Source: Rhabdothermincola_A sp041688815
GTDB lineage: Bacteria > Actinomycetota > Acidimicrobiia > Acidimicrobiales > Acidimicrobilacustridaceae
NCBI GenBank assembly: GCA_041688815.1
Contig: JBDNHK010000023.1
Span: 10,361 to 74,360, forward strand
Direction: 5' to 3'
DNA length: 64,000 bases
Under the pieces are notes generated by a model. The model saw nothing but the letters and a program-made list of their open reading frames with translations, made no database searches and was not told where the DNA came from. The stretch's first letter is position 1. Each line of letters starts with the position of its first letter. Shown here piece by piece: positions 8,427 to 17,383 of this stretch. Both the position numbers and the translations under genes were made by a program.

Positions 8427-9115
8427 ATGCGGTTCGCCGTCGAGTCGTGGTCACCAGAGTACGGCAGTCCCACCGAGTCGATGGGGCTCACCGGCAGCTC
8501 GGGCCCGGTCGATCCGTGGGTCGAGTCCGATGTCGGGGACTGGGCGCCACGGGTCCCTGATCCCGCCGCTGAGCCGTTCGCCTCGGTGGCCTTCGTCGAC
8601 GGCGTGCGTCGGGTCGAGGCCAACGTCTTCATCACCGGGACCGATGGTCCCTTGCGACTGGGCCTGCACCGCCCCGGATTCATCGGCTACGTGAAGACCC
8701 ACCATGCCGCCTACGGGCCTCCCCTCGTGCGTGACATCGTCACCAGACTGGGATGCGGCGAACGCACTCCGCTCCTGCTGCTCGGCGGTCCCGTTCCCCG
8801 CTTCAGCTGATACCTGCGTCTTCCTTGTTCGGTGGCCCACGGGTGGGACGGCATCGTGCGCCTCGAAGCGGCCGCCGACACTGCCGTCGCCGCAGCCGTG
8901 GTGCTCGCGGACCGGGTGGCGTGCACCCTGGCGCGTTTTGCGTCGGTCCCGCACAAGGATCCCGTGCCCCGCAGAACCTCGTACCCATCGGTGGTCTCGA
9001 ACGAGACCTGCGCCACCGTCTCGGTGACCCTCAGCTCCTGTTGCGATCCCTTCGCCTCGCCGCCGTGACCACGCCCAGGGAAGGCCCGGGTCCGGCCGGT
9101 AGCGTGCCGACGTGA
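8427..9115 (+). pseudogene. NurA-like nuclease gene, broken (internal deletion, nonsense, frameshift)
   Basis: The first 70 codons match the start of the NurA-like proteins that sit next to SbcC in actinobacteria (MRFAVESWSPEYG, then VAFVDGVRRVEANV, with the aspartate of the nuclease site). Directly after VFITG the frame jumps to a segment that belongs near the C-terminus (TDGPL, GFIGYVKTHHAAYGPP). At 8808 a TGA stands where I expect the Trp of an RFSWYLRLP motif; reading on in the same frame gives YLRLP and GWDGIVRLEAAAD. Near 8960 one C appears lost from a CCCC run, after which the +2 frame gives APQNLVPIGGLERDLRHRLGD and ends at 9115, overlapping the next start. NurA partners HerA in end resection. 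Three lesions make function unlikely. Confidence 0.7.
9100..9105 (+). promoter_or_regulatory. -10 box (TAGCGT) for the DrrAB-like operon
   Basis: TAGCGT, 6 nt, then GTG 9112. It lies inside the 3' end of the nurA remnant. Confidence 0.6.
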
Positions 9116-10068
9116 CCGATGCCGCCATCGAAACCACCGCCCTGCGCCGATCCTTCGGCGACCTCGAGGCCGTCGCCGGCGTCGACCTCTCGGTGGCCCG
9201 GGGCGAGATCTACGGCTTCCTAGGCCCCAACGGCGCCGGGAAGTCCACGATGGTGAGGATCCTGTGCACCCTCATCACCCCCACGTCGGGTTCGGCGATC
9301 GTGGCCGGGCACGACGTGGTCACCGACCCCACCGGTGTCCGCCTCCGGATCGGCGCGGCGTTGCAGGGCACGGCCATCGATCCGAAGCTCACTGGGCGCG
9401 AGACCTTGCTCTTGCAGGGCCGCTACTACGGCATGAGCAAGGACGCCATCGCCGCTCGGATGGCCGAGGTCCTGACCCTGGTCGACATCGGTGACGCCAT
9501 CGACCGTCGGGTGGGCACCTACTCGGGGGGCATGGGCCGCCGCCTCGATCTGGCCACCTCGCTCATGCACCGTCCCGAGGTGCTGTTCCTCGACGAGCCC
9601 ACCACGGGGCTCGACCCGGCCAGCCGCACCCGGGTGTGGGAAGAGGTCCGCCGACTCAACACCGAGCTGGGCATGACCATCTTCCTCACCACCCAGTACC
9701 TCGAGGAGGCCGACGAACTGGCCGATCGGGTGGGGATCATCAACGAGGGCCGCATCGTGGCCGAAGGCCCCCCCGACGAGCTCAAGCGGGGGATCGGCAA
9801 CGACGTGATCGTCGTCCGGGTGACCTCGCACGACGGGGCCGAGACCGCTCGCGCCGTGGTGGCCGCGCTGCCAGGTGTGGCGTCGGTCGAGGTGCGGGGC
9901 GACTCGCTGGTGGTCTCCGCCCCCGACGGCGCGGCCACGGTGTCACCGGTTGCCGTTGCCCTCAATGGCTGCGGCGTCGGGGTGGTCGACCTGATGTTGC
10001 GCACTCCGACGCTCGATGACGTGTTCCTCGAACTGACCGGCGCCCACATCCAGGGAGATGACCAATGA
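9112..10068 (+). CDS. ABC exporter ATP-binding subunit, DrrA-like
   Basis: A 318-residue ATPase of the daunorubicin-resistance type: Walker A GPNGAGKST near residue 41, the Q-loop LQGTAID, signature YSGGMGRRLDLA, Walker B VLFLDEPTTGLD and a switch in LTTQYLEEAD. A C-terminal 90-residue regulatory domain ends TLDDVFLELTG, as usual for this group. It energises the permease encoded by the next gene, which it overlaps by 4 nt. Substrate cannot be predicted; relatives export drugs, glycolipids or other lipophilic compounds. The GTG start is set by a leaderless promoter box. Confidence 0.93.
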   Translation: MTDAAIETTALRRSFGDLEAVAGVDLSVARGEIYGFLGPNGAGKSTMVRILCTLITPTSGSAIVAGHDVVTDPTGVRLRIGAALQGTAIDPKLTGRETLLLQGRYYGMSKDAIAARMAEVLTLVDIGDAIDRRVGTYSGGMGRRLDLATSLMHRPEVLFLDEPTTGLDPASRTRVWEEVRRLNTELGMTIFLTTQYLEEADELADRVGIINEGRIVAEGPPDELKRGIGNDVIVVRVTSHDGAETARAVVAALPGVASVEVRGDSLVVSAPDGAATVSPVAVALNGCGVGVVDLMLRTPTLDDVFLELTGAHIQGDDQ

Positions 10069-10874
10069 CCGCCGTCAACGCTCCCGCCGACGCAGAGCGC
10101 CTCGCCCAGCCGGCCGGGTTCATGCACGACCTCACGTCGGTGGCCATCCGGGCGCTCAAGCTCATCCCGCGCGACCCCGCCGGCGTCATCCCGGCGCTGG
10201 TGGTGCCGTTGTTCTTCTTCGTGGTGAACGTGGGCTCACTGCAGAACGTGGCCGAGGGCGCCTCACCGGGCTTCGACTTCAAGGCGTTCCAGTTGCCGGT
10301 GGCCATCGTGTTCGCCGTCACCGGGGTCTCTCGAGCCTCGAACCTGGTGACCGACATCCAGGACGGCTACTTCGACCGTCTCCTCATGACCCCGATGAGC
10401 CGGGTCGCCCTCCTGCTCGGGTTGATGGTCGCCGACTTCGCCCTGGTGATCGCGTTGTGCATCCCGGTCGTCCTCCTGGGCCTGGCGGTGGGTGTCGACG
10501 TGGCCACCGGACCTCTGGGCCTGCTCTTGTTCCTGTTGCTCGCCGGCGCCTGGGGTGTGGCCTTCACCGGCTTCCCCTACGCCATCGCCCTGAAGACCGG
10601 CAGCCCGGCCGCCGTGAACTCCAGTTTCATCTTGTTCTTCCCGTTCGCGTTCCTCACCACCGCCTTCCTTCCCCAGGAGGCGCTCACGGGATGGCTCTCG
10701 TCGATCGCCGACTACAACCCCGTCACCTACCTGCTCGCCGGGCTGCGCTCCTTGTTGATGGAAGGGTGGGCCGGCTCGTCGTTGCTGAAGGCCGCGCTGG
10801 CGATCGCCGTGGTGGGGGCGGTGAGCTTCACGTTGGCCTTCACCGCGCTACGCGGGCGGGTGCGGCGGGGCTGA
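10065..10874 (+). CDS. ABC-2 type exporter permease, DrrB-like
   Basis: A 269-residue protein with six membrane segments of the ABC-2 type, starting with a cytoplasmic stretch followed by ALKLIPRDPAGVIPALVVPLFFFVV. The conserved loop FDRLLMTPMSRVALLLG and the late NPVTYLLAGLRSLL motif are typical of DrrB/NodJ permeases. Its ATG overlaps the stop of the ATPase gene as ATGA, which fits translational coupling in a two-gene exporter operon. Full length; nothing unusual seen. Confidence 0.92.
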   Translation: MTAVNAPADAERLAQPAGFMHDLTSVAIRALKLIPRDPAGVIPALVVPLFFFVVNVGSLQNVAEGASPGFDFKAFQLPVAIVFAVTGVSRASNLVTDIQDGYFDRLLMTPMSRVALLLGLMVADFALVIALCIPVVLLGLAVGVDVATGPLGLLLFLLLAGAWGVAFTGFPYAIALKTGSPAAVNSSFILFFPFAFLTTAFLPQEALTGWLSSIADYNPVTYLLAGLRSLLMEGWAGSSLLKAALAIAVVGAVSFTLAFTALRGRVRRG

Positions 10875-10896
10875 GCGTCTCGCGTCGCGGCTTGCG

Positions 10897-11733
10897 TCAG
10901 GTGGGCTCGGTCACGAAGTCGATGAGTTGCTCGACGGCACCGACCAGCGGAGCTTCGAGGTCGGCGTAGGTGGAGATGGAGCCCAGGATCTGCGCCCAGA
11001 AGCGACGGGGGTCGTCGACGCCGAGGGCGGTGCAGACGCCGTCTTTCCACGGTTGACCCTTGGGAACGTCGGGCCAGGCCGGGATGCCCACCGCCTTGGG
11101 CTTCACGGCGGCCCAGATGTCGACGTAGGGGTGCCCGGTGACGAGCACGTCGGGATGATCGATCCCGGCCGCCAGTCGGCTCTCCTTGGAGTCGGTGACG
11201 AGGTGATCGAGCAGGATCCCGAGGCGCCGACGCGGGCGGGGGCCGAATTCTCTGACCACCTCGCCGAGGTGGTCAGCCCCGTCGAGCAGCTCGACGACCA
11301 CCCCTTCGACCCGGAGATCGTCTCCCCAGACCTTCTCGACCAGTTCGGCGTCGTGGCGCCCCTCGACAAGGATACGACTCGCTCGTGCCACCCGGGCCAC
11401 GGCGCCGGGTACGGCCACCGAGCCCGACGCGGTTCGCGCCGCGGCTGCGGGTGCCGCCCGAGGGGCCACCAGCGACACCCGTTCGGATCCGATGGCGAAG
11501 GCCCCGTCGACCAGCCGCACCGGCCGATCGCGACCCTCGTCGTCCCGCACCACCACCATGCCCTTGGCGCAGCTCACGACGACGCCGCTCAGCCGGGTGG
11601 CGCGCACCGTGACCCGGAGACCCGGGGTGGCCTCTACCCGCCGCGGCGGCTTGGGCACGCGGTTGGCGCTGCCGTCGAGGTCGAGCGGTCCGGAAAGAAT
11701 GCCCCGGAGGTAGGGGCGGTCGTCCGGCGTCAC
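10897..11733 (-). CDS. DUF3097 family protein
   Basis: A 278-residue soluble protein that I recognise as DUF3097 by LVEGRHDAELVEKVWGDDLR, ILLDHLVTDSKESR and VTGHPYVDIWAAVKP. The EGRHDAELVEKVWG and LLDHLV parts resemble a TOPRIM-like acidic centre (E in EGRHD, paired acids later), but this is a comparison, not a known activity. The family is almost confined to actinobacteria and has no established function. GTG start at 11733 lies 10 nt after the stop of an upstream ABC ATPase gene, so it is probably the last gene of that operon. It converges with the DrrB-like gene. Confidence 0.88.
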   Translation of the reverse strand: MTPDDRPYLRGILSGPLDLDGSANRVPKPPRRVEATPGLRVTVRATRLSGVVVSCAKGMVVVRDDEGRDRPVRLVDGAFAIGSERVSLVAPRAAPAAAARTASGSVAVPGAVARVARASRILVEGRHDAELVEKVWGDDLRVEGVVVELLDGADHLGEVVREFGPRPRRRLGILLDHLVTDSKESRLAAGIDHPDVLVTGHPYVDIWAAVKPKAVGIPAWPDVPKGQPWKDGVCTALGVDDPRRFWAQILGSISTYADLEAPLVGAVEQLIDFVTEPT

Positions 11734-11743
11734 ATGCGGCCCA

Positions 11744-12466
11744 TCAGCCGCCGACGAGCTCGCGGATCTTCGCGACGGTGGCGGGGCCGTCGTAGGCCAG
11801 CTCGCCGTCGCGTAGGCCGACGCAGCGGGTGGCGACCGGCACCAGGTCGAGCTGGTGGGTGGAGCACACGATGCTCGCCCCCTGTTCCACCACGTCGCCC
11901 AGGATCTCGACGAGCGTCTCCTGGCCGGGTGTGTCGAGGCCCACGAAGGGTTCGTCGATGAGCATCAGCCGGAAGGGCCGGATGAGGCCCAGGATCAGGC
12001 CGGTCTTCTGCTTCAGGCCCCGGCTGAAACGCGACGGGAGGTCGTCGGAGCGCTCGGCGAGCCCGAACATGTCGAGCAGGTCGTCGGCGTACTCCTCCCA
12101 CTCGACGGTGCGGTGCAGGCGGGCCACGAACTCGATGTGTTCCATGAGGCTGAGGTCGTCGTAGAGCACGGGGTTGTCGGGGAGGTAGGACAGGGCGGCG
12201 CGGGCCTCGAGGGTGCCGGCCGCGGCGCCGTGGATGTACGCCGCGCCGGTGCTCGCTTCGAGCATCCCCGATGCCAGGCCCAGGAAGGTGGACTTCCCGG
12301 CGCCGTTGGGGCCGACCAGCATGACGAGCTCGCCGGGGCCCACGCGGAGGTCGAGCTCGGTGAGGCCCATGCCGTCGCCGTAGTCCTTCCCGAGCTCGAA
12401 GGTGTGCAGGGCGAGCGACGTGTCGACGTCGTCGGTGCGGGGTGGTTTGATGTCGAGAAAGCTCAC
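11744..12466 (-). CDS. ABC transporter ATP-binding protein
   Basis: A 240-residue ATPase: Walker A VGPNGAGKST near residue 53, Q-loop region SYLPDNPVLYDDLS, a variant signature SRFSRGLKQKTGL in place of LSGGQ, Walker B LMLIDEPFVGLD and switch histidine in CSTHQLDL. The variant signature is common in the ABC-2 type bacitracin/Nod group. It partners the 535-residue permease encoded just upstream, with which it shares a 4-nt ATGA overlap. Together they form a probable exporter or lipid-handling ABC system of unknown substrate. Confidence 0.92.
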   Translation of the reverse strand: MSFLDIKPPRTDDVDTSLALHTFELGKDYGDGMGLTELDLRVGPGELVMLVGPNGAGKSTFLGLASGMLEASTGAAYIHGAAAGTLEARAALSYLPDNPVLYDDLSLMEHIEFVARLHRTVEWEEYADDLLDMFGLAERSDDLPSRFSRGLKQKTGLILGLIRPFRLMLIDEPFVGLDTPGQETLVEILGDVVEQGASIVCSTHQLDLVPVATRCVGLRDGELAYDGPATVAKIRELVGG

Positions 12467-14070
12467 AGGTGCTTCGGCTTCCGGGTGCGCAGGTACAGGA
12501 ACGCTCCGGCCACGACGAACAGGACCCAGGTGGTGTTGTTGGCGACGCCAGCGGAGTTGAGGGTGTCGGGATCCGACCCGGCTCCCAGGATGGGCAGGAG
12601 GGCGACGATCACGATGGCCGGGGGGATGATGACCCGGGCCAGCATGACCCAGCCCATCACGTCGGGCCCGAGGTTCGAGAGGGCGGCGCTGTCAGGCGCG
12701 CCCTGCGCAGTGGAGATGACGGCGGCGATGGCGGCGGCGAGGGCCACGGGCACGATGAGGACACCGGTGAGCCGGAGCACGACCTCGGGCGGGGTGAGCG
12801 TCATGGCGGCCCCGGCGGCGACCAGACACAGGAACAGCATGATCACGAACGCGGCGGGCAAGTGGTTGAGTAGGAAACGACCAGGATCGTCCGGATAGCT
12901 CTCCCAACGGGTGGGGTGATCGACCTCCTGGGCCACCGGCTCGGCGGCGTCGTAGGCGGCCACGAACAGCGCCAGACCGGCCAGAATGATGGCGGCCGGG
13001 GTGCCCCGCCAGGCGACGCCGAGGGCGATCCCGGCGAGGGCGGCCACCAGGATCATCCGCACGAGTCGGACCAGCGGGAACCGGAAGTAGCTCTGCCAGT
13101 CGCGCTTCCAGACAGCCGGCACTCGGCTCTTGGTGCGGGCTCGCCGGATGCGGATCCACGGCTTCATCCGCGGCTTCTCCTGGGAGAGCTGGCGACGCAG
13201 CAACACCACCGTGCGCACGTCCTGCAGCGTGACGGCGAAGCGGAGCTGGGCCACCAGGCCGGCCCGGCGCAGCGCCGCCTCGGTGGAGAGCTGACCGATG
13301 CGGGCGACCCCGTAGACGGGGACGGCCACGGCCACGGCCAGCCCGATGAGGGCGAGGGGGGTGATGACGATCGGCCAGAACGCCCCCGAGGCCAGCCAGG
13401 ACAACGGTGAGGTGCGAAACCCCAGCACGATGTCGAGCACCGACCAGCCGATCATCGCGACGGCGAGGGCGTTCGCCGGCCACCAACCGACCCGGCGGCT
13501 GGAAATGACCATGGCCGACCCCGAGGCCAGTACCGCGGCCAGGGCGAAGACCACGGCCCCGGCGGCCACGGCGGCGATGGCGTTCGCCGGGAGGCGCTGC
13601 GACGCCAGTTCGCCGGTGATGGCGCCGACCACGGCCCCGGCGAAAGCCAGGAAGCGCAGCTGCTTGATGGCTGGTCCCCGCAGAACGGCGGCTCGGTCGA
13701 CCGGAGCATTGAGCTCGTGCACGACCACCGGTGCTTCGAGCACCAGCGGTCCGCCGCGGGCGCCGGAGCGCAGACCGATGGCGACGGCGACGGCGATGCC
13801 GAGCCCCAGCCAGGCCGGCGCGACGCCGGCGAAGGTCAGTGCTTCGCCTTCGGACATGGCCTCGCCGGGGAGCTGGTCGGCGCCGAGAGCGATGGCGATC
13901 ACGCCGAGGAACCCGACGATGTAGACCCGATAGAGGGCATCGATCCAGTGGACGTGAGCCAGCCGGTTCGACCGGCGCGTCTTGCGGAGGTCGACGAGGG
14001 CGACTTCAGGGGCTTCGACGGCGATCACGTCGAGAGATGGTACCGGGGCGCCGTGGCCGCCAGATCGCAC
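12463..14070 (-). CDS. ABC-2-like permease, about 12 membrane segments
   Basis: A 535-residue membrane protein whose gene is coupled to the ATPase gene downstream. Hydrophobic segments fall in two groups, about residues 50-220 and 345-530, with a long basic cytoplasmic stretch between them (RRQLSQEKPRMKPWIRIRRARTK). I do not recognise a named family beyond general ABC permease character. The GTG at 14070 is the most upstream in-frame start; a second GTG at codon 15 (14028) is equally possible because neither has a clear Shine-Dalgarno sequence and homology begins later. It sits 30 nt downstream of the ABC-F gene on the same strand. Confidence 0.8.
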   Translation of the reverse strand: MRSGGHGAPVPSLDVIAVEAPEVALVDLRKTRRSNRLAHVHWIDALYRVYIVGFLGVIAIALGADQLPGEAMSEGEALTFAGVAPAWLGLGIAVAVAIGLRSGARGGPLVLEAPVVVHELNAPVDRAAVLRGPAIKQLRFLAFAGAVVGAITGELASQRLPANAIAAVAAGAVVFALAAVLASGSAMVISSRRVGWWPANALAVAMIGWSVLDIVLGFRTSPLSWLASGAFWPIVITPLALIGLAVAVAVPVYGVARIGQLSTEAALRRAGLVAQLRFAVTLQDVRTVVLLRRQLSQEKPRMKPWIRIRRARTKSRVPAVWKRDWQSYFRFPLVRLVRMILVAALAGIALGVAWRGTPAAIILAGLALFVAAYDAAEPVAQEVDHPTRWESYPDDPGRFLLNHLPAAFVIMLFLCLVAAGAAMTLTPPEVVLRLTGVLIVPVALAAAIAAVISTAQGAPDSAALSNLGPDVMGWVMLARVIIPPAIVIVALLPILGAGSDPDTLNSAGVANNTTWVLFVVAGAFLYLRTRKPKHL

Positions 14071-14100
14071 CGGCCGCGGCCGCCGCTCGACCGCCGTCCG

Positions 14101-15903
14101 TCAACCCCTCGACCGTTCCGTCTCGTCGGCCAGGGCCAGCCACGTCTCCTCGGCTGCCCGGAGATCAGCCGAGGTCCGGATGAGGTCCTCGCCGAGGGCT
14201 CGCAACTCGGAGTGGTCGGTGGTCGAGGCCTTCTGGGCCAGGTCGGACTCGATCTGCTGGCGTCGCCGCTCGAGGCGGGCGACGTCCTTGTCGGCCTCTT
14301 TGAGGAGTCGCCGCAGCGTGTTCGGGCTGCGGGGGCCAGGGGTGGCCGCGCCCTTGGGCGTCGTTGCGGGTCGCAGTGCGGCCGATGGGCGGCGTTTCGA
14401 GGTCGTCGCCATGGCGGACACCGTGGCCCGCCCGCGCACGCGCCGGGCCCGGCGCTCGTCCTCCCATGCGGCGTAGCCACCCGGTCGCCGCCCGGGGGCG
14501 GTCACACCGTCCATCACCAGCACGTCGGTCACCGTTCGTTCGAGGAAGGCCCGGTCGTGGGAGACGACGATCAGGGCACCGGGCCAGTCGTCGAGGAACT
14601 CCTCGAGGACGCGCAACGTGTCGAGATCGAGGTCGTTGGTGGGTTCGTCGAGCAGCAACACGTTGGGTTGGGCGGCGAGCACCAGGAGCAACTGGAGGCG
14701 CCGTCGTTCACCACCCGAGAGCAGGCCGACGGGCGCCCACTGGGCGTCGGTGTCGAACCAGAAGGACTCGAGCAGGGCGGCATCGCGCCAGTCGGGAACG
14801 CGGTGTCCGCCCCCGAGGGCGTCGCGTACCCTCTGGGCCGGGTCGAGGGTCACCCCGATCTGGTCGTAGTACCCGAGCCGGACCGTTGGTCCAGCAACGA
14901 TTTGCCCGCTCGATGGCGTGCGTCGCCCCGCGATCAGGTCGAGCATCGTGGACTTCCCGACCCCGTTCGGTCCGACGATCCCCAGCCGCTCGCGGTTGTC
15001 GATCATCAGCTCGACGTGGTCGAACAGGGGCGGGTGTCCGTCATGGGCGAAGCCCACGCGGTGGAGCTCGATGACCTTGTCGCCGAGGCGGGGGGTGCCG
15101 AGATGCAGGTCGGGGATGCCGCCACGGGCGGCAGCCTCGGCCCGACCCTCCACGACGGCGGTGGCGGCCTCGATCCGGGCCTTGGGCTTGCGGGTCCGGG
15201 CCGGTGCGCCCCTACGCAGCCAGGCCAGTTCCTTGCGGGCCAGCACCCGCCGGCTCGACTCATCCGATGTTGCCTTTTCCTCGCGCTCGGCTCGCCCCTC
15301 GAGGTAGGCGCCGTAGCCGCCGTCGTGCAGGTAGCCCTGCCCGCGATCCAGTTCGAGGACCTGGGTGGTGACCCGGTCGAGGACATGGCGGTCGTGGGTG
15401 ACCAGCACCAGGCCACCCCGATAGCCGGCCAACCGTTCCTCCAGCCAGGCCACGGCGTCGATGTCGAGGTGGTTGGTGGGCTCGTCGAGGACCAGTAGGT
15501 CGCTGTCGGCCACGAGGGTGCGAGCGAGCGCCACCCGCTTGGCCTGCCCGCCCGACAAGGAACCAGTGTCGGTGTCGGCGAGGCCCGACATCCCGAGGTG
15601 ATCGAGCACGGCCGCCGCTTCCCAGGCATGCTCGGCTCCACCCTCCACCGCGGCGAGCACCGAGCCGCTCGGGAGCACCGGCCGCTGGGTGAGCGAGGCC
15701 ACGCGGACGCCGCGCCCGGTCCGGACCGCACCGGACTCGGGGGTCGTCTCCCCGGTGAGGACCGACAGCAGAGTGGACTTGCCGCAGCCGTTCAGGCCCA
15801 CCACCCCCAGGCGATCACCGGTCGACAGGGTGAGGGAGAGTTCGCCGAACAGGGGTCGACCGGGTCGGGTCATGGTCACGCGGTCGAGGTCCACCAGTAT
15901 CAC
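14101..15903 (-). CDS. ABC-F family ATPase (Uup/EttA-like)
   Basis: A 600-residue protein with two ABC domains and no membrane segment: Walker A GLNGCGKST near residue 38 and GPNGVGKST near 325, signatures LSGGQAKRVALA and LSGGERRRLQLL, and Walker B LLVLDEPTNHLD and VLLLDEPTNDLD. The two are joined by the charged linker of ABC-F proteins, and a C-terminal coiled coil (KEADKDVARLERRRQQIESDL) resembles Uup. ABC-F proteins act on ribosomes or, for Uup, on DNA and ribosome precursors; some give antibiotic resistance. No transporter partner is encoded. GTG start at 15903 follows a TAGCCT box by 6 nt. Confidence 0.92.
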   Translation of the reverse strand: MILVDLDRVTMTRPGRPLFGELSLTLSTGDRLGVVGLNGCGKSTLLSVLTGETTPESGAVRTGRGVRVASLTQRPVLPSGSVLAAVEGGAEHAWEAAAVLDHLGMSGLADTDTGSLSGGQAKRVALARTLVADSDLLVLDEPTNHLDIDAVAWLEERLAGYRGGLVLVTHDRHVLDRVTTQVLELDRGQGYLHDGGYGAYLEGRAEREEKATSDESSRRVLARKELAWLRRGAPARTRKPKARIEAATAVVEGRAEAAARGGIPDLHLGTPRLGDKVIELHRVGFAHDGHPPLFDHVELMIDNRERLGIVGPNGVGKSTMLDLIAGRRTPSSGQIVAGPTVRLGYYDQIGVTLDPAQRVRDALGGGHRVPDWRDAALLESFWFDTDAQWAPVGLLSGGERRRLQLLLVLAAQPNVLLLDEPTNDLDLDTLRVLEEFLDDWPGALIVVSHDRAFLERTVTDVLVMDGVTAPGRRPGGYAAWEDERRARRVRGRATVSAMATTSKRRPSAALRPATTPKGAATPGPRSPNTLRRLLKEADKDVARLERRRQQIESDLAQKASTTDHSELRALGEDLIRTSADLRAAEETWLALADETERSRG

Positions 15904-15909
15904 GAGCAG

Positions 15910-15915
15910 AGGCTA
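15910..15915 (-). promoter_or_regulatory. -10 box (TAGCCT) for the ABC-F gene
   Basis: TAGCCT on the minus strand, 6 nt, then GTG 15903: leaderless layout. Confidence 0.6.
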
Positions 15916-16037
15916 ACGACCGTCGGGTCGAGGTCGGGCGAGGAGGGCGCGGGCCCGCAACGGTCCGCACGGGCTACGTTGACATCGTCGGCCGCTGGGG
16001 GAGCAGCCGATCGAAACTGAATCGACTCCGTGGAACC

Positions 16038-17315
16038 GTGAACGACCCTCTCACCGGTGGCGCCGCCACGCCCGTGTTGTCGCCGGCACCGGCGGGCTCG
16101 GCCGCGCTCGACGGTTCGGACGCCGACGGGGATCCAGCGCAACACCAACGGGCCAGGCCCGGGCGATGGTGGGTGACGCTGTTGTGGTTCATCGCCGTCG
16201 CCGCGGTGGTGTGGGTGGTGGTGTGGCTGTCGGCGGCCTACCTGCCCCGCACCGACCTCTACCCACGCGGGTCCGGCGGGCCCGGCGGGGCCTGGTTCGA
16301 GGGATGGGCGCGATGGGACGCGTACTGGTATCGCGCCATCGTCGAGGACGGCTACAGCTATTACCCGGGGGTGCAGTCGGCGGTGGCCTACTTCCCCACG
16401 TATCCGGCGGTGTTGTGGGCGGTCAGCGGGTTGTTCCCCAGCGTGTTCGTGGCCGGCAGCGTGGTCACGTTGGTGAGCGGGGCGGTCGCGGTGGTCACCT
16501 TCCGTCGGTGGGCCGGTCTCTTCCTCGCCCGGCCGGGAGCCACGACGGCAGCAGCCCTGCTGGTGTTGTACCCGTTCAGTTGGTACCTGTTCGGGGCCAT
16601 CTACGCCGATGCCCTCTTCCTGGCCGTGGCCATCGGTGCTTTTCTCGCCCTCGAACGTGACCGGCTGTGGCTGGTCGCCCTACTCGGCACGGTGGCCACC
16701 GTGAGCCGGCCCACCGGTATCGCCGTGGCCCTCGGGCTGGTGCTGCGCCTGCTCGAGATCCGCAATGCCGATGCCCGCTCGTGGCGGTCGCGCCTCGATC
16801 CCAGGTCGTTGCGACGGCGCGACTACCTGGTGTTCACGAGCTTCGCCGGGATCGTGGGGTGGGTGATCTACCTGGGTGTGCAGTTCGGTGATCCCTTCGC
16901 GTTCTCGAGCGTGCAGGCGGCGCGTGGGTGGGACCAGCCGGCGAGCCCCTCGACCTGGCTCAAGTTCAGCTTCTTCCGCAACCTCTCGGCCACGCACCTC
17001 AACGACAGCTACTCGATCTCGCTCCTGCTCCAGGCGGCTCTGGCGGTCGTGGCTCTGGCCCTCATCGTGGTCGTGTGGCGGCGTCTCGGCTGGGGCTATG
17101 CGGGGTACTGCATGGTCGTGGTGGCCATGCCGCTGGTGGGAAGCAAGGACTTCATGGGCATCGGTCGCTACCTGCTGCCGGCCTTCCCGGTGTTCGCGAT
17201 AGCCGGGGCGCTGCTGGTCGGGCGACCGAAGATTAGGATGGCGGTTCTCGGCGCATCGGGGGTGACCCTGCTGGTCATGGCCTCATTCTTCGCCCGCGGG
17301 TACTACCTGGCCTGA
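16038..17315 (+). CDS. PIG-V-like integral membrane mannosyltransferase
   Basis: A 425-residue polytopic protein with 9-10 hydrophobic segments. The WDAYWYRAIVEDGY loop after the first segment carries the acid pair region of GT-C enzymes, and YADALFLAVAIGAFLALERD and VSRPTGIAVALG are the PIG-V/mannosyltransferase signatures. GT-C enzymes use polyprenyl-phosphate sugars on the outer membrane face, so a role in lipoglycan or protein mannosylation is likely. The first 45 residues are a disordered cytoplasmic tail. A paralogue lies at 46543. GTG is the start; no leaderless box is seen, and a TACGTT about 58 nt upstream may be the -10 element. Confidence 0.85.
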   Translation: MNDPLTGGAATPVLSPAPAGSAALDGSDADGDPAQHQRARPGRWWVTLLWFIAVAAVVWVVVWLSAAYLPRTDLYPRGSGGPGGAWFEGWARWDAYWYRAIVEDGYSYYPGVQSAVAYFPTYPAVLWAVSGLFPSVFVAGSVVTLVSGAVAVVTFRRWAGLFLARPGATTAAALLVLYPFSWYLFGAIYADALFLAVAIGAFLALERDRLWLVALLGTVATVSRPTGIAVALGLVLRLLEIRNADARSWRSRLDPRSLRRRDYLVFTSFAGIVGWVIYLGVQFGDPFAFSSVQAARGWDQPASPSTWLKFSFFRNLSATHLNDSYSISLLLQAALAVVALALIVVVWRRLGWGYAGYCMVVVAMPLVGSKDFMGIGRYLLPAFPVFAIAGALLVGRPKIRMAVLGASGVTLLVMASFFARGYYLA

Positions 17316-17332
17316 GCGCGGGGACGAGGCGG

Positions 17333-17338
17333 TAGCAT
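17333..17338 (+). promoter_or_regulatory. -10 box (TAGCAT) for the nifU-like gene
   Basis: TAGCAT about 45 nt before ATG 17384, giving a leader of roughly 40 nt that contains a GGGAAGG ribosome-binding sequence. Confidence 0.4.
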
Positions 17339-17383
17339 CTTTTGCACGATCACCACCGTGTTTTCCTGGGAAGGCCATCTGTC

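Noticed and set aside
8808..8810. TGA in the nurA-like gene read as selenocysteine or as tryptophan by recoding
   Set aside because: TGA is used as a normal stop throughout the window, no SECIS-like hairpin was seen, and a frameshift follows anyway.
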